The notes beneath the pieces are model-generated. The model worked only from the letters and a program-made list of their open reading frames with translations. It searched no databases and had not been told where the DNA came from. A program made the translations under genes and the position numbers. From Chrysomallon squamiferum (lineage: Eukaryota > Mollusca > Gastropoda > Neomphalida > Peltospiridae), in NCBI GenBank assembly GCA_012295275.1, contig CM022672.1, forward strand, positions 24,015,930 through 24,079,929: DNA of 64,000 nt, given 5' to 3'. Below, piece by piece: positions 37,294 to 52,200 of the stretch; within the stretch, counting starts at the first letter, position 1, and each line of letters opens with the position of its first letter.

Positions 37294-39861
37294 CTGGACC
37301 GTGTCTTTGTAAAAGTAAAGAAAACAGTATACATGCATATACATTTTTCTCCTTCCGCGTGATATTTTCTTTAGTATGTTTATCAGCTCAAATATTAATT
37401 ATCATACTAATACAGTAATAACTACAAAATCAATAATAATTATAAATAATTACCAAAAACGTATCTGCAAAGTTATTAAATGCTCTTTCAAACTTTCTTA
37501 ATTTCTCTAGGTACAAGCCTGCAGAACAAATAAACATAATATGCCTGATATAAGACAAACTTGGAGGAAAAAATTAAATGAAGAGATAAACCGATTGTTC
37601 TTTAAATTCATCTGTATTTTCTCCTAATACTGAAAAAAGAATTAATCAGCATTAATCGTCTAAATATGTTTGCACCAATATAAGATTATTCTAGTGATAG
37701 GAAACGAGTTAATTCCATTGTTAATGTTCAGTCTCAAAGCTCAGTGTCAGAATTAATGTCATTTGGTTTGTCTGACTTTAGACTGTTAGCATAGATCTTC
37801 AACGACCTTCTTAAAAGAATAAATCATAGTAAGAGTAATGTGAATTATTGCAGAGAAGACTTGTCCATTTGTTGATAGTGGTCTGTTTATTTGGATAAAT
37901 CCAATAGCAATGGATATCAGTTATTTTTTCTTTTTCTTTCTTTTTGATAATTGTAGCAAAATTTTATCATCTTATAATTAATTTATTATATTCAGTTAGA
38001 AGATATCAATGTATCAACTATAAATACAGAAGTTTTATGGAAATTATATATAAAATTATGTAAAAATCTTGAATCTTAAAATGCTTAAATGTTTGGAAAT
38101 AGGTCTGAATATGATGTTGCTAGTTTGCTATTTATATATATACTAATAACTTAACATCAAATAATTTTTATGGGGGAGGCTTAAAATTACAATCTATAAA
38201 CAATATTCTGAAAATAAAGATTCATATAATAAACAGAAATGTTGTTATTTTTATTATCATTATTATATTGCAATTTCTAACATTAATAATTTTACTTTTT
38301 ATTTTTTTTTTTTTTTCATTTTTAATTTTTCTTCTTTAATGTATACTTTAAAATTATTTTGGAAGTGATTTTTAAAAATGCTTTATTTTCGTATAACCTT
38401 CCAACAAACATGTTTTGTTTTTACACCATTCTGAATTGTCAGAATTATTTATTTCATTGCATTTATCATTTATTTTGCTTTTCCATTTCCAGTGTTAACA
38501 ATGCCTATTTCTAAATAATGTTAGACAAAACATGATGGTCTCACTCATATTCTGTGGAATGGGCATCCACAAAATAAATAGTAATAGTTTACACAAACAA
38601 AGAAGTGGGTCTAAAAATAACATTTTAATAATATTTCATTTAATAAGTTATGTATTTTATACTGTGATTCATCTCTCAATGGTATTAACTAAATGAGGAT
38701 TCCCAGAAACTTAAAGAACTGATATATTATTCATGTTAATCACTTTGTTGTCCATTTCCATAGAATAAATTAAACATGGTTTCTCTGAAAGTGTACAATG
38801 TCATTTGGTAACAAGCAAGAAAAAAAATAGAACTGGCTATCCAGCCAAATAGATTTATGAGACACTTTAAAAATGTAACATAATGTAGCATAAAAAAATA
38901 AATATTTAATCATAAATATATGTGTGTGTGTGTGTGTATTTGTGTATCTGTGTGTGGGTGTGGGTGTGTATTAATATAACCATGAAATATTACAAAACAG
39001 AAATATATTGTAAACCATGTGTGTGTGTGTTAATGTAAACATGAAATATTACAAAAATGAGAAATATGAAATACACGTGTCTTCAACATTATATGTAAAT
39101 AATTTATATTTGTAAAAGGGTAGGATAATATAATTTCTTATAATATAAAATAATTTGGATTGAGAAGGGAATTAATAGTTTCACACACACACACACACAC
39201 ATTTTACTCAATCAGTATTTTTACACATTTTAACCATGTGAAGATAATTAACCGAAGATAACTCATGATGAATATACTTCATCAATATGAACTCTGATGA
39301 TGTTCATACTCAAAATTTGACATGACCACCATCACTATTTCTAACCTCCAGTAGCAACACACATAAAACAACATCAAATTATTCTGCCAGTCACTTTCTT
39401 GCTACTAAATAACATTTTTTAAAGCAGACATTCTGCTGCAATCCAGCCATAACATACACATCAACATGTATTCAGAATCTAACAAAATAAATACACATTA
39501 AATTCTTCTGTTCATTGTAAAGCAAACTGATTTTTTGTTATTTTACAGATCTATATGTGAGTTTATTAAACATGATTTTTTTAATTTATAAATCAAGATA
39601 CTAAAAATAAGGTAAATTCTAACCAAACTGGTCTTGTAATATAATTGTTTTTAAGTCCAGATTAAAAGCTAAATGCCAAAACCAACTTTAAATTATCAAA
39701 AGTATTCTTTTATTTTTTTTATTTTAATACCTTTTTCTTTATAATAATAATTTTATACTTAAAAAATAAATAAATAAATAAAATAAAATAAAACACTTCA
39801 GAGCTTTTAATCATCAAATACTGAGTAAAATCGTATACAAGGCATATTATTTATGACTGAG
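37294..39861. other. Intergenic AT-rich stretch
   Basis: No coding exon seen. Contains GT/CA short runs near 38925, 39015 and 39184. It lies between the 3' ends of two converging genes. Confidence 0.5.
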
Positions 39862-39933
39862 TTATTGTCTGTACACACTGGTGGATTTTCCAGTAGTTTG
39901 GAAGTCTTTAATGCTTTCATCAAGGAGTACAGT
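39862..39933 (-). other. Candidate alternative last exon of the minus-strand gene
   Basis: On the minus strand a good acceptor (TTTTTATCCATTTCAG) is followed by a 23-codon frame in phase 0. It begins TVLLDESIKDFQTTGKSTS and ends in TAA. The composition is protein-like. It could be joined from a phase-0 donor such as CTGCAG then GTTACA at about 43447, but no homology supports it. Confidence 0.25.
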
Positions 39934-42701
39934 CTGAAATGGATAAAAACTATTGATCCTGTAACCGCAATTATTTCATGCACACAATATGTTCTCTGAA
40001 TTCTTTTTAAAAATCTTCAAGCATAAGAATGTGACAAAAACATAATGTAGCTGTTTTCTTTTATTATTATTATTATTATTATTATATTATTATTGGTATT
40101 ATTATCATTATTATTATTATTAAATTTATATTTGTATTATTATTACTGTTATTTGTATTAAATATGCAAGAGTAAATGAAAACAAAACAGCCTTTTAAAA
40201 CTGCACACTTTTATTGATGCAGGATAGAATGGTGACAATTGAATACATGTATAAAACAACAACAAAGGAACAGATTTCAAAAAAAATTAAAACTTTGTAT
40301 GATGATTGATATCAGTATTCCTCCCTGAAATGAAGTTTTATTTGATGTTGTAATGAAATAAGAGTATTTCTGGTTACAAATTAAAATTGGTTATATAAAT
40401 TTATTGCATAGGTGTCGGTTAGATAAACCAACTGCAATTATTGTCACATGAAATATTTAAACATACAACAAAACTGATAGATTGATTACATGATTTTACG
40501 AACAAACAAATACAAAGAATACACACACAAAGATAAAATAAGTGGTGAAACATACAAAGATGACACAAATGCAGAATACATCAAAAGCAGGTTTGTATTT
40601 TCTATTTAAAATAATAATAATAATACTGTTTTTAAATTTGTATTGTTTTATAATGCATTTGAAAAAGGACAGTAAAATAGCAGAATGGTATGCTCACAAA
40701 AATAGTATCACAGAAAAGTTCCTTTTAATATTTTATCACATCAAAGCCTCACAAAATGGTGTTGGGGTAAAGAAAGCTCCATGAGGTTTGTCAGTCTTTT
40801 GTAAACCATGTCCAAACACATAATAATAAAAAATTAAGAAAATAAATTTTACAAAGTTTAAAAACTGACTTAACTCTAAATATATCAGTAAAGCTGGGAT
40901 ATTTATAAATGTGACATTATAATGATAACATTCTGAAAAGTCCATGATCCCACAATTTTAGTTTTATATTACACTGTTTAAACTGCAGCATTATTTTCTT
41001 AAATTTTTCATTTTCTTGTGCAATCAACTGCACATTGTTTATTGAGGTAGTATCACCAAAGTAAAATCAGTAAACTATCTTAAGAAAAAATGATAAAATG
41101 GAGTAAAAATGGTTCGTGAAAACAAAATAAGAAAGAAAAAAGTAGTAATGAAAAGAAAAGAGAATGAACAGCGTTTAAAGCCTTACCATACTATACTATT
41201 ATTAAAATCATATCCTGTTCTTGGAAGACTTAAAAGATTTACATAATATAATTATAAGTATAATCAGGTAATTTATGGGAAAACAAAGTTTGATGACTTA
41301 TATACTGAATAGTTTTTTCCAAATAAAACATTGAATTTTCATGAGTAAACTTCAAAATAACATAACAGATTATAGAACTTTTCTGCTTTTATAAGCAAAC
41401 TATCAGTCTTAGAAAAAACAAACTGAATAAGTAATCACACCAAATTTGTTATCAATTGTTTTGTAAAACCTGCCTCAGACTTCTATTAATAGATTATATT
41501 TTAGCGCTTAAAAAAAATGCTTTACATACAAATGGACAAGTTTGAAATTAGCAATATTATATTAAATATAAAGTTATAACAAACATGTAAACATTTCAGT
41601 TAAGGTAAATATTTACAAACAGGGCTATAATACTGACATTTAAATACATAATATATTTCTAAAACTCTCTTTGGAAATGTATTTATCACAAGAATAATCC
41701 ATTAAAAGGAAAACCTCACAGTTGTAAAAGATTTTTACTGAAATTTAAGCAAATTTCCATTAATTACCAATAATAAATAAATAAAATCTTAAGCATATTA
41801 AAATAAAGATGAAATAGATAATTATATATATCTACCAAATATAATAAAAAGTGGAGTCAAATGAAATAAAACCACAACTAGACAACAAAACTTTTAGATT
41901 ATAGTTTTCCCCATTATTATGCTAGATACTTCACAGCACAAAAATAAACTGTTACATGCTGCATCAGATGAATTTAATTTAAAGTTTGAAATTAGCTATA
42001 TTCAAGTAGAGAACAAATTTTAGAAAATGATTTCAGTTGAAGAAAATTATTAAATGCAGTCCCCACTAATAAAATCATTTAAACTATATATATATTTTGA
42101 TATTTGGTGTACTGAGAAATATTTATTTATATTGCAATGAACACGTGTATGAGTAAAATAGATTAAAAACTATATCTACATATAAGTAAGTACAGTAAGA
42201 TATTGCTAATAAACATCACACAGACAATTAAAATACCCCAAAGTGGTAAATGTATAAAGTCAAAAGAGAAAAAATTTGCATGTAGTATATATTCAAATGG
42301 ATAACATAGGTTATATTCCAATTCCAAGCTGTAAAAATCAATATTAAAGTAATACAATTCAAGAGACTATGCTGAATTAAAAGTCAATTAGAGTAGTTGT
42401 TGAAAGTACAAACCACATAGTAAATTAAACTGTGTACATTTTCTGTAACCATTAACCTCTAAAATAGTAAATAATGTAATTAATCCTTGAAACCATAGAT
42501 AATAACTGAAAATTTGAACAACAAATCATAAAACCAACATTAAAGTTGCATTTTCTCAAAGTAAAATTAATTCACAAGCAACTTGTGATATAGTGATTAT
42601 GTGATATTTTTGTTTTGTTTTCTTTTCTTTTTTAAAAGCATTAAAATAATAATAATAATAATAATAATAAAATAATAATAAAAATAATAATAATAATAAA
42701 A

Positions 42702-42734
<33 letters not shown>

Positions 42735-42959
42735 AATAATAATAATGATAATAATAATAACTAAAATAAAAATCTTTTCTAAACAACATTCAGCAATGTA
42801 AATTATAAGATAAAAAAAAAATATATATCCTCTATTCTAATTTGATTGACATATGTCATCCACCATCACTACCAAAATGCATGGAAACTTGGAAGACAGT
42901 GATTTAAAAAGATTTACCGTTCTTCCAAATATAATTGCATACAAGATCTAGTTTGTGGT
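39934..42959 (-). other. Probable 3' UTR or intron of the minus-strand gene
   Basis: AT-rich, no coding exon. Several AATAAA-type signals occur on the minus strand, so no single poly-A site can be chosen. Confidence 0.4.
42645..42765. repeat. AAT microsatellite with interruptions
   Basis: AAT triplets with AAAATAAT and GATAAT interruptions, about 300 bp downstream of the minus-strand gene's stop. Confidence 0.9.
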
Positions 42960-44271
42960 TTAAACATCTTGATCAGAAATGTTCTCTTCAGGATTATTAA
43001 CTCTAGCTTCATTTGTTTCTTCTGCACTGATATCATTTTCTTTTTTAACATCTTCAATTGGAGATTCCTCCTCTACTTCAGTCTTTGATTGACAGCCTTC
43101 TGGATCTGACCTTTCACATATATTCTCATTCATCATTTCATTTCGGTCAGAAATAGTATCAGCAGATGTTCTGATAACATCAGTTTGTCCTAAAATACTA
43201 TCAGACTCTTCAGCAGTAGCTTTGGCAGCATTCATTGGTCTCACATCTATTCTCTCTGTGTCAGTTGTTGATTCACTGTCTTCTATCATTCCATGTCGTG
43301 ACATATCTGGTAGTGTATCATGGGCTATCATTGAACGTTGGTTTTTACTAGCTGGAATGGTCTCTTTAAACCTAGTGTCTGGAGAGGAATCTTCACACTC
43401 ATCAGAAGCGAGTTCACCAGTCAGTGTGCGTTCTGTGTTGTAACCTGCAGCCGACACACCAGCTGAGCTAGGAATGTTTGATCGGAAAGTGGTGCCTTCA
43501 GCATCTGATTTAACTGTTCCCTCCCATTGGTTCTCTCATTGATGTCTGCTTGATCTGCAGGAATGTCAACATTAACAAAGGTTTGATCTGACATCTCATT
43601 TCGTCTGTTAGCATTGCCTGTTGGGGCTACATGTGATACATGCATGGTAATACCACTATCATCTTCAACAGATGAGCCACCAGCTACCTGCACAGATTTT
43701 GTGTCTTCCATCATTTCTCCAGTTTCTTCATATAGTGGTTCCATAACCAGCGAGTCATGTGACTTTACCTGAACGATTTCTGCATTAAGTTTCTTCATAC
43801 TCTTCAGCTCTGGGGATGGTGGTGGTGGAGCAGGAGACTGATCATTTTTGCAATCATCCATAAGCTTTCTTGCCAAAGAGTCATGTCCTGAGTCAGCATT
43901 GCATGCATTTGGTTTGATCCTTGTGCTAGGAATCTCAACTGGCTGCTCTTGTCTTGATCCATGGTTGGTCTCAGCTGATGGCACAGATGCCTGCTCATAA
44001 GCAGCTTCATCTACTTGTGGCCAGGTATCAGGAGATACAGATTCTCCAAATATTTCAGCAGAAGCTATCATAGCTGTAGCAGCAGCAGTTGCAGATGTGA
44101 CTATAGCACAAGCAATATTAATATCACCAGGCTGAAGTTCTTTTTTAGGTTTTGGCTTGTTATGAACATCTTTGGCTTTTTTTGTCTTGTGTTTTGTCAC
44201 TGGGTGCTCAACTGTGGAATTTTCTTTAACATTGGCATCAGGTTTTGTTACAATGACACTACTTACTGGTT
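42960..44271 (-). CDS. Minus-strand gene last exon with two overlapping coding-like frames
   Basis: Acceptor TTAATTGCAG, phase 1. Frame A is open from 44271 to a TGA at 43421. It includes a basic KHKTKKAKD stretch and an Ala-rich VTSATAAATAMIASAEIF. Frame B opens at about 43538 and runs to TAA at 42960, with the same Ser/Glu/Asp-rich style (AAGYNTERTLTGELASDECE, then TEVEEESPIEDVKKEND). Frame A loses this style soon after 43535, whereas frame B takes it up there. The GAGAGA run at 43533-43538 is the obvious place for a 2-nt slip. The real protein probably continues into frame B. Confidence 0.6.
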
Positions 44272-44988
44272 CTGCAATTAAAAATATACAGAATAAGTTA
44301 AAGATAAATTTTTGTATGATCTTAATAAATAATTCAAAAGGCCACTACAGACTGGAAAAAAAAAAAAAAAAAACAAAAAACAATTACAATATTAAAAATA
44401 AGAAAAATGTCTGAAATAAAATCATTATAATCAAAGTGAATAAAATGTATATGCAGATGGATAATCAATGGATGAATAAATGTCTAATTAATGCATGATA
44501 TGAATAGATGGAATGGATAGAAAAATGAATTTGAAGTGACATACCAATTAATGAATTATTTTGATGAATTATATCTGACTACAAATGAAACAATATGTGG
44601 ATCTTTGATTAGAGTAATTAAACAATATATTTCAGTATAAGAATGAAAACTATTATAGTTTTCTTTTCTCCTCTAAGGTATTAGAAAACTACTGCTACAA
44701 AAGCAGTATTATGCAGCAGGTATTATTTTAAGCTTTATTTACCTCCCTCACTAATTGAATTGTTTTGTTACCTGTGGTTTCTTTAGTTGTTCCTGGAACA
44801 TCATAATAAAGGCCTGTGATAAAATTATCTTTTTTAATATGTATTTTAGGTTTCTCAATTTGATCAACATAGACATCCATTCTCTCTGTTTCGTGATATG
44901 TTTTTTCTAAATTTATTTTGTCTAAAGATTCTGTAAATATAAAAGTAATATGAACGCTTTTAAACTTTTTTGAGCATGTGCTTAAGTG

Positions 44989-45034
<46 letters not shown>

Positions 45035-46109
45035 GTTTGTGATTTAGGAACAAACTAATGAATAAAAATATTTATGATCTGGAATAACATAATTCTTAGA
45101 ACAAATGATTTATTTGTTAAAATAATCAGATTCTTTAAATTTATGTGAATAAACTGAATAAATAAGAAATGGATTTGATATGGATAGACATGCATGCATA
45201 TTCAAAATGTTTATAAAATGGAATGTGTTGATGTTTATAAATCAACAGATTATGGATATATGGACGTAAATGTTTCCTTCTAAAAATTCAAGTGGCTGTG
45301 TCACCTATTTCATTCAAAATTGTTTTATGTTTTTCTGTCTCCACTGTGGGTGGTTCTGGTTCAAAAATACTCAAATCCAGGTAAGCTCTGAACTGTTCAT
45401 CAGGTAAACTATTTCTTTTAAAATGTATTTTTGCTGGGGGACTGAGCTCTCTAAAACTATCTTTTCTATCTATTGCCTGAATTGATGATTTCTTAGCAAT
45501 TTCTTTTTCTGATTCCTCATTTGATGGTTTCTTAATAATTTCTTTTTCTGATTCCTCATTTGATGGTTTCTCAATAATTTCTTTTTCTGGCTCTGTAAAC
45601 ATAAAATATGTTAGTAGTTGTTGGAATTTCATAATTTGAAAATGTGTACTTTTCTTTCTTCCAAAAGCTGGTCATTTTTATTAATATTATTGCTGTTGTT
45701 TTCAAATATTAACATTAAAAATTGGCAGAATTACATGTTAGATCATAAGAAGATAAATACTGTTGAATATATGCATGAAGTACCAACATATGTGTATGAT
45801 GGATGAATTGATGAATGGATGGACAGATGGATGAATGGATGGATGGATGGATGGATGGATGGAGGCTGACTTGTAACAAATAGGTGACATAAATGAACAA
45901 ATATATTCCATCATCTAAGGGTATGCATGTGTGTGTGCATATAGGTATGTTCATTCATACTCATTTCAGACATATTATCTGTCTTCTCTGGAACAAAAGT
46001 ATTTTTCCGCAATTTCTGAATTTCCATTTCTAATTCCTCAATTACATTGTCTGCTGCAATAACATTCACAAAAAATTAAAAAAAGAAATAAAAGAAATGA
46101 AAATAAAAG

Positions 46110-46140
<31 letters not shown>

Positions 46141-46232
46141 AATGTATAAATTCTGAAATGTATAATAGTTCATCAGATTTATTTTTCTATATAATATAGC
46201 CCTGTCCATGACTAAAAAAATAAAATAAAAAA

Positions 46233-46275
<43 letters not shown>

Positions 46276-49200
46276 GTAGTAGTAGCAGTAGTAGCAATAA
46301 AAAAAAAAAAAAAAAAAATTACAGTTTATAAAGCAGCAAACTTTCTTTCTGCATATCTATAAATGTAATAAGATATAACAATAAATCATCAAAGTGTATA
46401 TTCAGATCCAGCTATTAATCAGTATGGGTCCATATTATCATCATTCTTAATATATGAATGTATTATTGCTTAACAACATTTCAGCTCATAGATGTATTTG
46501 AAAATATAAATATATATATTCATTTATTTATATTTTTATTTATTTTGTATTTATTTACTTATTTATATATTTATTTATTTATTCATTTTTTGTTTTGTTG
46601 TTGATCAAGAAAGATGTAAAAGAACACACTTATTTTAATTATTCCATGAGATACTCTATAATTTAAAAAAAAAAAATTGTTTTAGTAATCTATCTCATAT
46701 CTTATTTCATTCAATCTGAAAATTATTCTTAAGTAATAATAGATGTTAACTAATGAGGAAAACAATTTAAAATGTTTAATCTTTATTATAAATTAAAACA
46801 AGATAATGTATAACTGTTTTAACTTATACCTGAATATGAAAATGTTGCTTGATTAGTAGGTAATTTAATAAACATAATATTAATATGGAAAGAAATGAAA
46901 AAAACAACAACATCAGCACCATCATCTATTATTATTTTATTTTGACTAGATGTATAATAAAAAAATTAAAAAATAGCCAACAAAAATTAGTTAAATATTG
47001 CAAATAAATCAGACAATGACAAAAATTATGAAACAGATAGCCAACATCTAAAATGACTTACAATAATTTATGCTTTTAGCTGCGATACAACAAAAAATAT
47101 TCACTTACCTATAATATCTGGAAATGGTGAACTGGCTGGTGACTGGTTAGGAGAATTTGCAGGTGCCTGGAATCTTGGTACAGGAGACACAGATATCTCT
47201 CGTAGCTGTTTTGATGCCACTGGCGACAAAGGCACCTTGGGTGAATGTACTGAAGATCTTGAAGGCAAAGTTCCTCTTGTAGATTTTGTTCCTTTAGGCG
47301 ACTGAAAACAAATGCATTAAATATAATAAACAAACTTGGTTTAAGGGGTTTTTGAAAACTGCATTCATCAAGTTTTGTGTGGGTGGAAGCAATTATTGAA
47401 AACAAACATAATAAACAGGTGGGATTTTCTTTTCAGACAGAACTGTTTTCTGAGGATATGTTTTTTTTTTACCTTCCATTCTTAAAAATTTAAATTTGTA
47501 TCATTATTATTATTGTTATTGTTATAATTATTATTATTATTATTATTATCATTATTATTATGGTTAGTTCTGTTCAAAAAAGAAATTATTTGTTTGGAAA
47601 TGATACTTACTTTAGATTGAATATACTTTGGATCATAAACTACACCTCGAACATCTCTCTCCATTCTGGTGGAGGCTGATGTAATATTTGGTCTGATAGT
47701 AGTTCCATGGTCAGAGCCTTCATATATACTAGTATGACTAGAAGATGGTGTACTAGGAACAGGACCTAAGAAAAAAAAAATATTGATTTAAAAATCATTT
47801 CAACATGTAATGAGATCATGACAAGAGGAATGAATGAATGAATATTTGATAACATTTAATTTGTTTTTAATTGATTGTTGACTACAACTGTCACTCCATG
47901 GTTTATAAATCTCAATTAGCAGGATTTTCTTATGTAATACTTTATATTAAGTAATATATGAAAATAGCCTAATAAAGAAGGATTCTATGACCTATCATAT
48001 TTCAGGCCAGCACACTAGCTAATGAGCTATAATCTGCTCCAAATCCAAGAAAGGAATTTCTGTCATTTGTGTTATATATTTCAAAAAAGCAAACAAACAA
48101 ACCAAAACATTAACATATGTGTATTACTATAACAAATGAAGTTAGTGGTTGGGGAAAATCTTTATTCAGAGTAAGTGAGTACTGCTAATATGTTTATTAT
48201 ATACAAACATATGAATCTGCTACTAGAAAATATCTTTTTAATTGAAAGAAATAAAACCTTATACATATATATCTGTATATTCCAGTTTTGAATAATACTT
48301 TAAATTTTGTTTATAATATTGCTTCACCTGTAAAATTAATTTGGCTTTCAAAAGATGTAATACATGATTCCACACATTTCAGTGTGTTTCCTTACATTCA
48401 TTATTAACTAGTTTGTACACTGAGATATAAAATAATGTTAAATAGGTCACTGGGGATGTCTTTCAGAACTAATTTGCAGTCACTTAAATTCAGATTAGCA
48501 ATATGACATACCAAGGGTATAATTTAGCTAAACACTTCTCATTTACATTTGAATATTTTCTTCTTTTATTTCATTTTGTCATGAACGTTTTTTACATTTC
48601 TTAAAAAGGTTTTCAGTTTATTTCATATTTGTTTTACAAACAGAATTTGAGATGTAAACACTGACCAATGCTAAGATCAAGAAACTGGCGGTTTCTGTAT
48701 GTGAAGGGACGGACATGAGTAACTCCACTGGGCAGTTCTGGCAGGCCAAGTGAAACTGATGAAATTTTGTTATGTTGTTGATAAGAAACCTTATCACCTT
48801 CAAGATCTAAATTAAAACAAAGACAAAAATTCTGTGTATAAAACATCACTTCTTCCCATTAACATAAACACTATTAATTATATAAATATTAATTAATTAA
48901 CAAATTAGCCTTACATTCAAACATTCAATCTTACATTCAAAAAAACAAAAAAAATAAAGAATAAATAAAAAACTGATACCTCCTTGATTAAAAAACAGTT
49001 TCATTAAATTAAGAGATTTTTTCACATGAAAAAAACCTTGCTATGTTATGTGATGATTTAAGTATTACTGAATTAAAAACTAGACACATTTAAGAAATCT
49101 GGGTGAATTTACTTTTATCTTTCACAATCAGTAATATTAATAACTTACAACCAGTGTTTCCTATGTCTGGCAAAGGTTTCTTATACTTTGAGAATGTTGA

Positions 49201-52200
49201 TAAGGCATTTCTTGTTTCTATATCACTTTCTGAATCCTTTGTCTCCTTACTTTTGTACTTGCTCACATCTTTGACCGAACTCCTGTCCTCATCTCTGGGT
49301 GAGTCCTTGCCAATACCCCTGACATGGATTTCTGCAGAAGACTTGTCATCATCAAGTTGAAATACAGGCTTGATTATCACTGCAGGTTGGTGATGGTTCC
49401 GCTCTTTGCCATGCAGCAGTTTCACTTTTTGGTGTTCAATAAACACTGGATTGGCAGTGGAAGCCTTTATTTGAGCTTTGCGAGACTCCAGTGACTGTTT
49501 GACATTTTCAATTTCAGTCTGTATCTTCTTCTTTGAGGTAAAGTCACTGAAAAAAACATAAAAAAAACCACCACCATTTTTTTATTTCTTTGTCATTTTT
49601 AGTAGATATGTATAGAGCTTGCACAGTTGAATTTGTATATCAGAATGAAGTTTCATCTAATTTTGTTACCTATTTTTTTTTTATTATAGAATGTCTGCTA
49701 AAATATAAATATCTTTAAAGACTATTTACCTTTAATATATGAAAATGGTTGAGTTGTTCAGTGACTTGTCAAAAAATGTTCTTGGATATTTTTGGTACAT
49801 AAATTAATAAATAACTAACAAAACATTTTTGTTTTCCATTATCCAAATACTTATACATGACAATAATTGAACAAGAAATATTAAAATAAATAACATGTTC
49901 TAGATTTGTTACAAATGTAAAATACATTTATATAAATATTAAATATGTTGATACAGTCTGTAAAAAAATCTATATTAACATCTAAAAAAGAAAAGAAATA
50001 ACAGTTTGGAATATGTATGAGACTGACAAGAAGATACCATCTAACACAGAAACACATAGCACTGATTATAGTAAATTCAGAACTTTACATCACCACTAAG
50101 TCCTGTAACATCATTAATGACATATTGATTTTAACAGCTTGCTAATGAGCTATGTGTGGTGAGGATAGTTCATCACTAACACTATAGAGGAGATATGCAG
50201 AGAGATGAGAAAATATTCTTAAAGGCATTCAGCTACTGAAAAAAGGATTACTGTCCTCATTATTTGATTTATGATACATTTCATTAAATTTGTGACATTT
50301 TAATTTCACACTTCCCATTTTCTCCAAGGAATAATTGCTCAAAATATTCTATATTTTGTTTTGGAAAACTATTCCACTGAGATTTTAACTTATGACATCA
50401 ATATAAACCAAACACAATTAAATATACAACTGACAAGGATATATCATAAACATTAAATATTAAATGAGGTATTGATACTGTAAATACATTATAATTTCAT
50501 TTTCAGAAATATTTTCAAATAAATCAGTAAATGAACACAATAAAATATGATGTTTTTTTAATATTTAATTATTGTTGCTACCTTTATTATTACTACTAAA
50601 ATTATTATTACTTTTTAAAATAAACAATACATGCATAATCATAAAAAACTTTAATCTTATTTAAAAAAGAAATTAAAAAAAAATAATTCCCCAGTTTTAT
50701 ATCATAAAATATAACACATGAAGGTATTCTACAAACAAGTCTCAATATAAACTGTCAAGTGGTAAACAAGTCATGCTCACTCCTAACACTATTATAAATT
50801 AGTCTGATTACAATAGTACTGCCTGCTAGAGAGGTTATTTTAACTGTCATGATTACCTGAAACTATTTGTTGACTGAACTCAACTGAATACCAATACATT
50901 TTAAGAAATGAGTATCTACAACTGCCAAAAATATATGTCTAGGTAGAATTCTGGAGAATGTGTGTTAATTATGTTTTGAGCAATAAGCAATATTTTATAT
51001 GTTCAGTTCTTAATATCATGGCTCAATGAGTAAAAGTACAAAAACAGTCAAATATTAAGTGTCAGTGTAATTCATGTGGACAACTATTTTGTAGTATACA
51101 CTGATTTTATATGATCTAAACTGAAAGGGACAGTATAAAATATACACATACACTTACATATATCTGTTACATGTATTTGTCACTTGTCTTTGTCAGTTCA
51201 GAGCTTGTCTAACACATTGAATCAAGCACACATGCACGCACACACACATAACCAGAAGAAACCCATATAAAAATAAATTCATGCTATTTTCAATAGTTCT
51301 CTGTTAACAACGTGCATTTATGAACACAACACACAAAGCCAAGTAAATGAAATAAATGTATTCTTGATATATTTACATTTAGATACACTAACATAATACC
51401 TTTCTTTGAGGCGATCTAAAACCTGCATTAGAATATCTCTTGGCAACTCCAACAAATCTCTCAATCTGCAGAATACAATTAAAACAATTATAAACAACAG
51501 GCACATTAGGTTTCACATGGGTGACTTACATAAAGTGTTGCTTTGTAAATTAAAGTAAATGTGCATTTCCCAATTACAACAAATGTAGTCTTTTGTTATG
51601 TTAAGCCTTTAAAATGATTTGAGTTTTATTAATGTTCATATTTTAATGGAGTTTTCTAATATTAAACTATTATGCATATTTGTAAATGTAATTTTATGTT
51701 ATATTTATCATACATGAACAGTTTAAAAGAATAAAATCACAGTTGTTATCTCATACAAATTGCTTGCTTTAATATTATCTGAAAATAACAATTACAATGT
51801 TTTGCTTTTAAAAATGTGATTTTATTACTTTTATTTATTTATTTAATTTTTTTTTTTTTTCATTTCCTATGGTTGACAATAGATTATTTTTGTTTCAGTT
51901 TTGTTTTCATACAACAGACACTGCCCTCCTCAAAAATCATTTTTGTAAATAATAATATAAATGTATATAAGATATATATTTATTCTTTTCTTTCATTTCA
52001 GTTTTTCATGATTATATATTTTTTTTTAATTACATCCAAAACAAACACACTTAAAATAAACTGTAACATACCTACACCAATTATTATTACAGAATTAACT
52101 GATGTTCTGCATCCTAAGAGATCATTTTAACAGTACAAATTTGATATTATTTTATAATTAAAATGTTTTTGAAACACTAATTTGACTAATTCATATTTGC

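Noticed and set aside
44015-44414. Plus-strand frames of 80-88 codons
   Set aside because: They are antisense shadows of the last minus-strand exon and end in poly-A sequence.
47109-47405. 98-codon minus-strand frame over the Ser-Pro exon
   Set aside because: It is a different frame from the one that keeps phase with both neighbouring exons and has unlikely composition. The true frame is the Ser-Pro-rich one.
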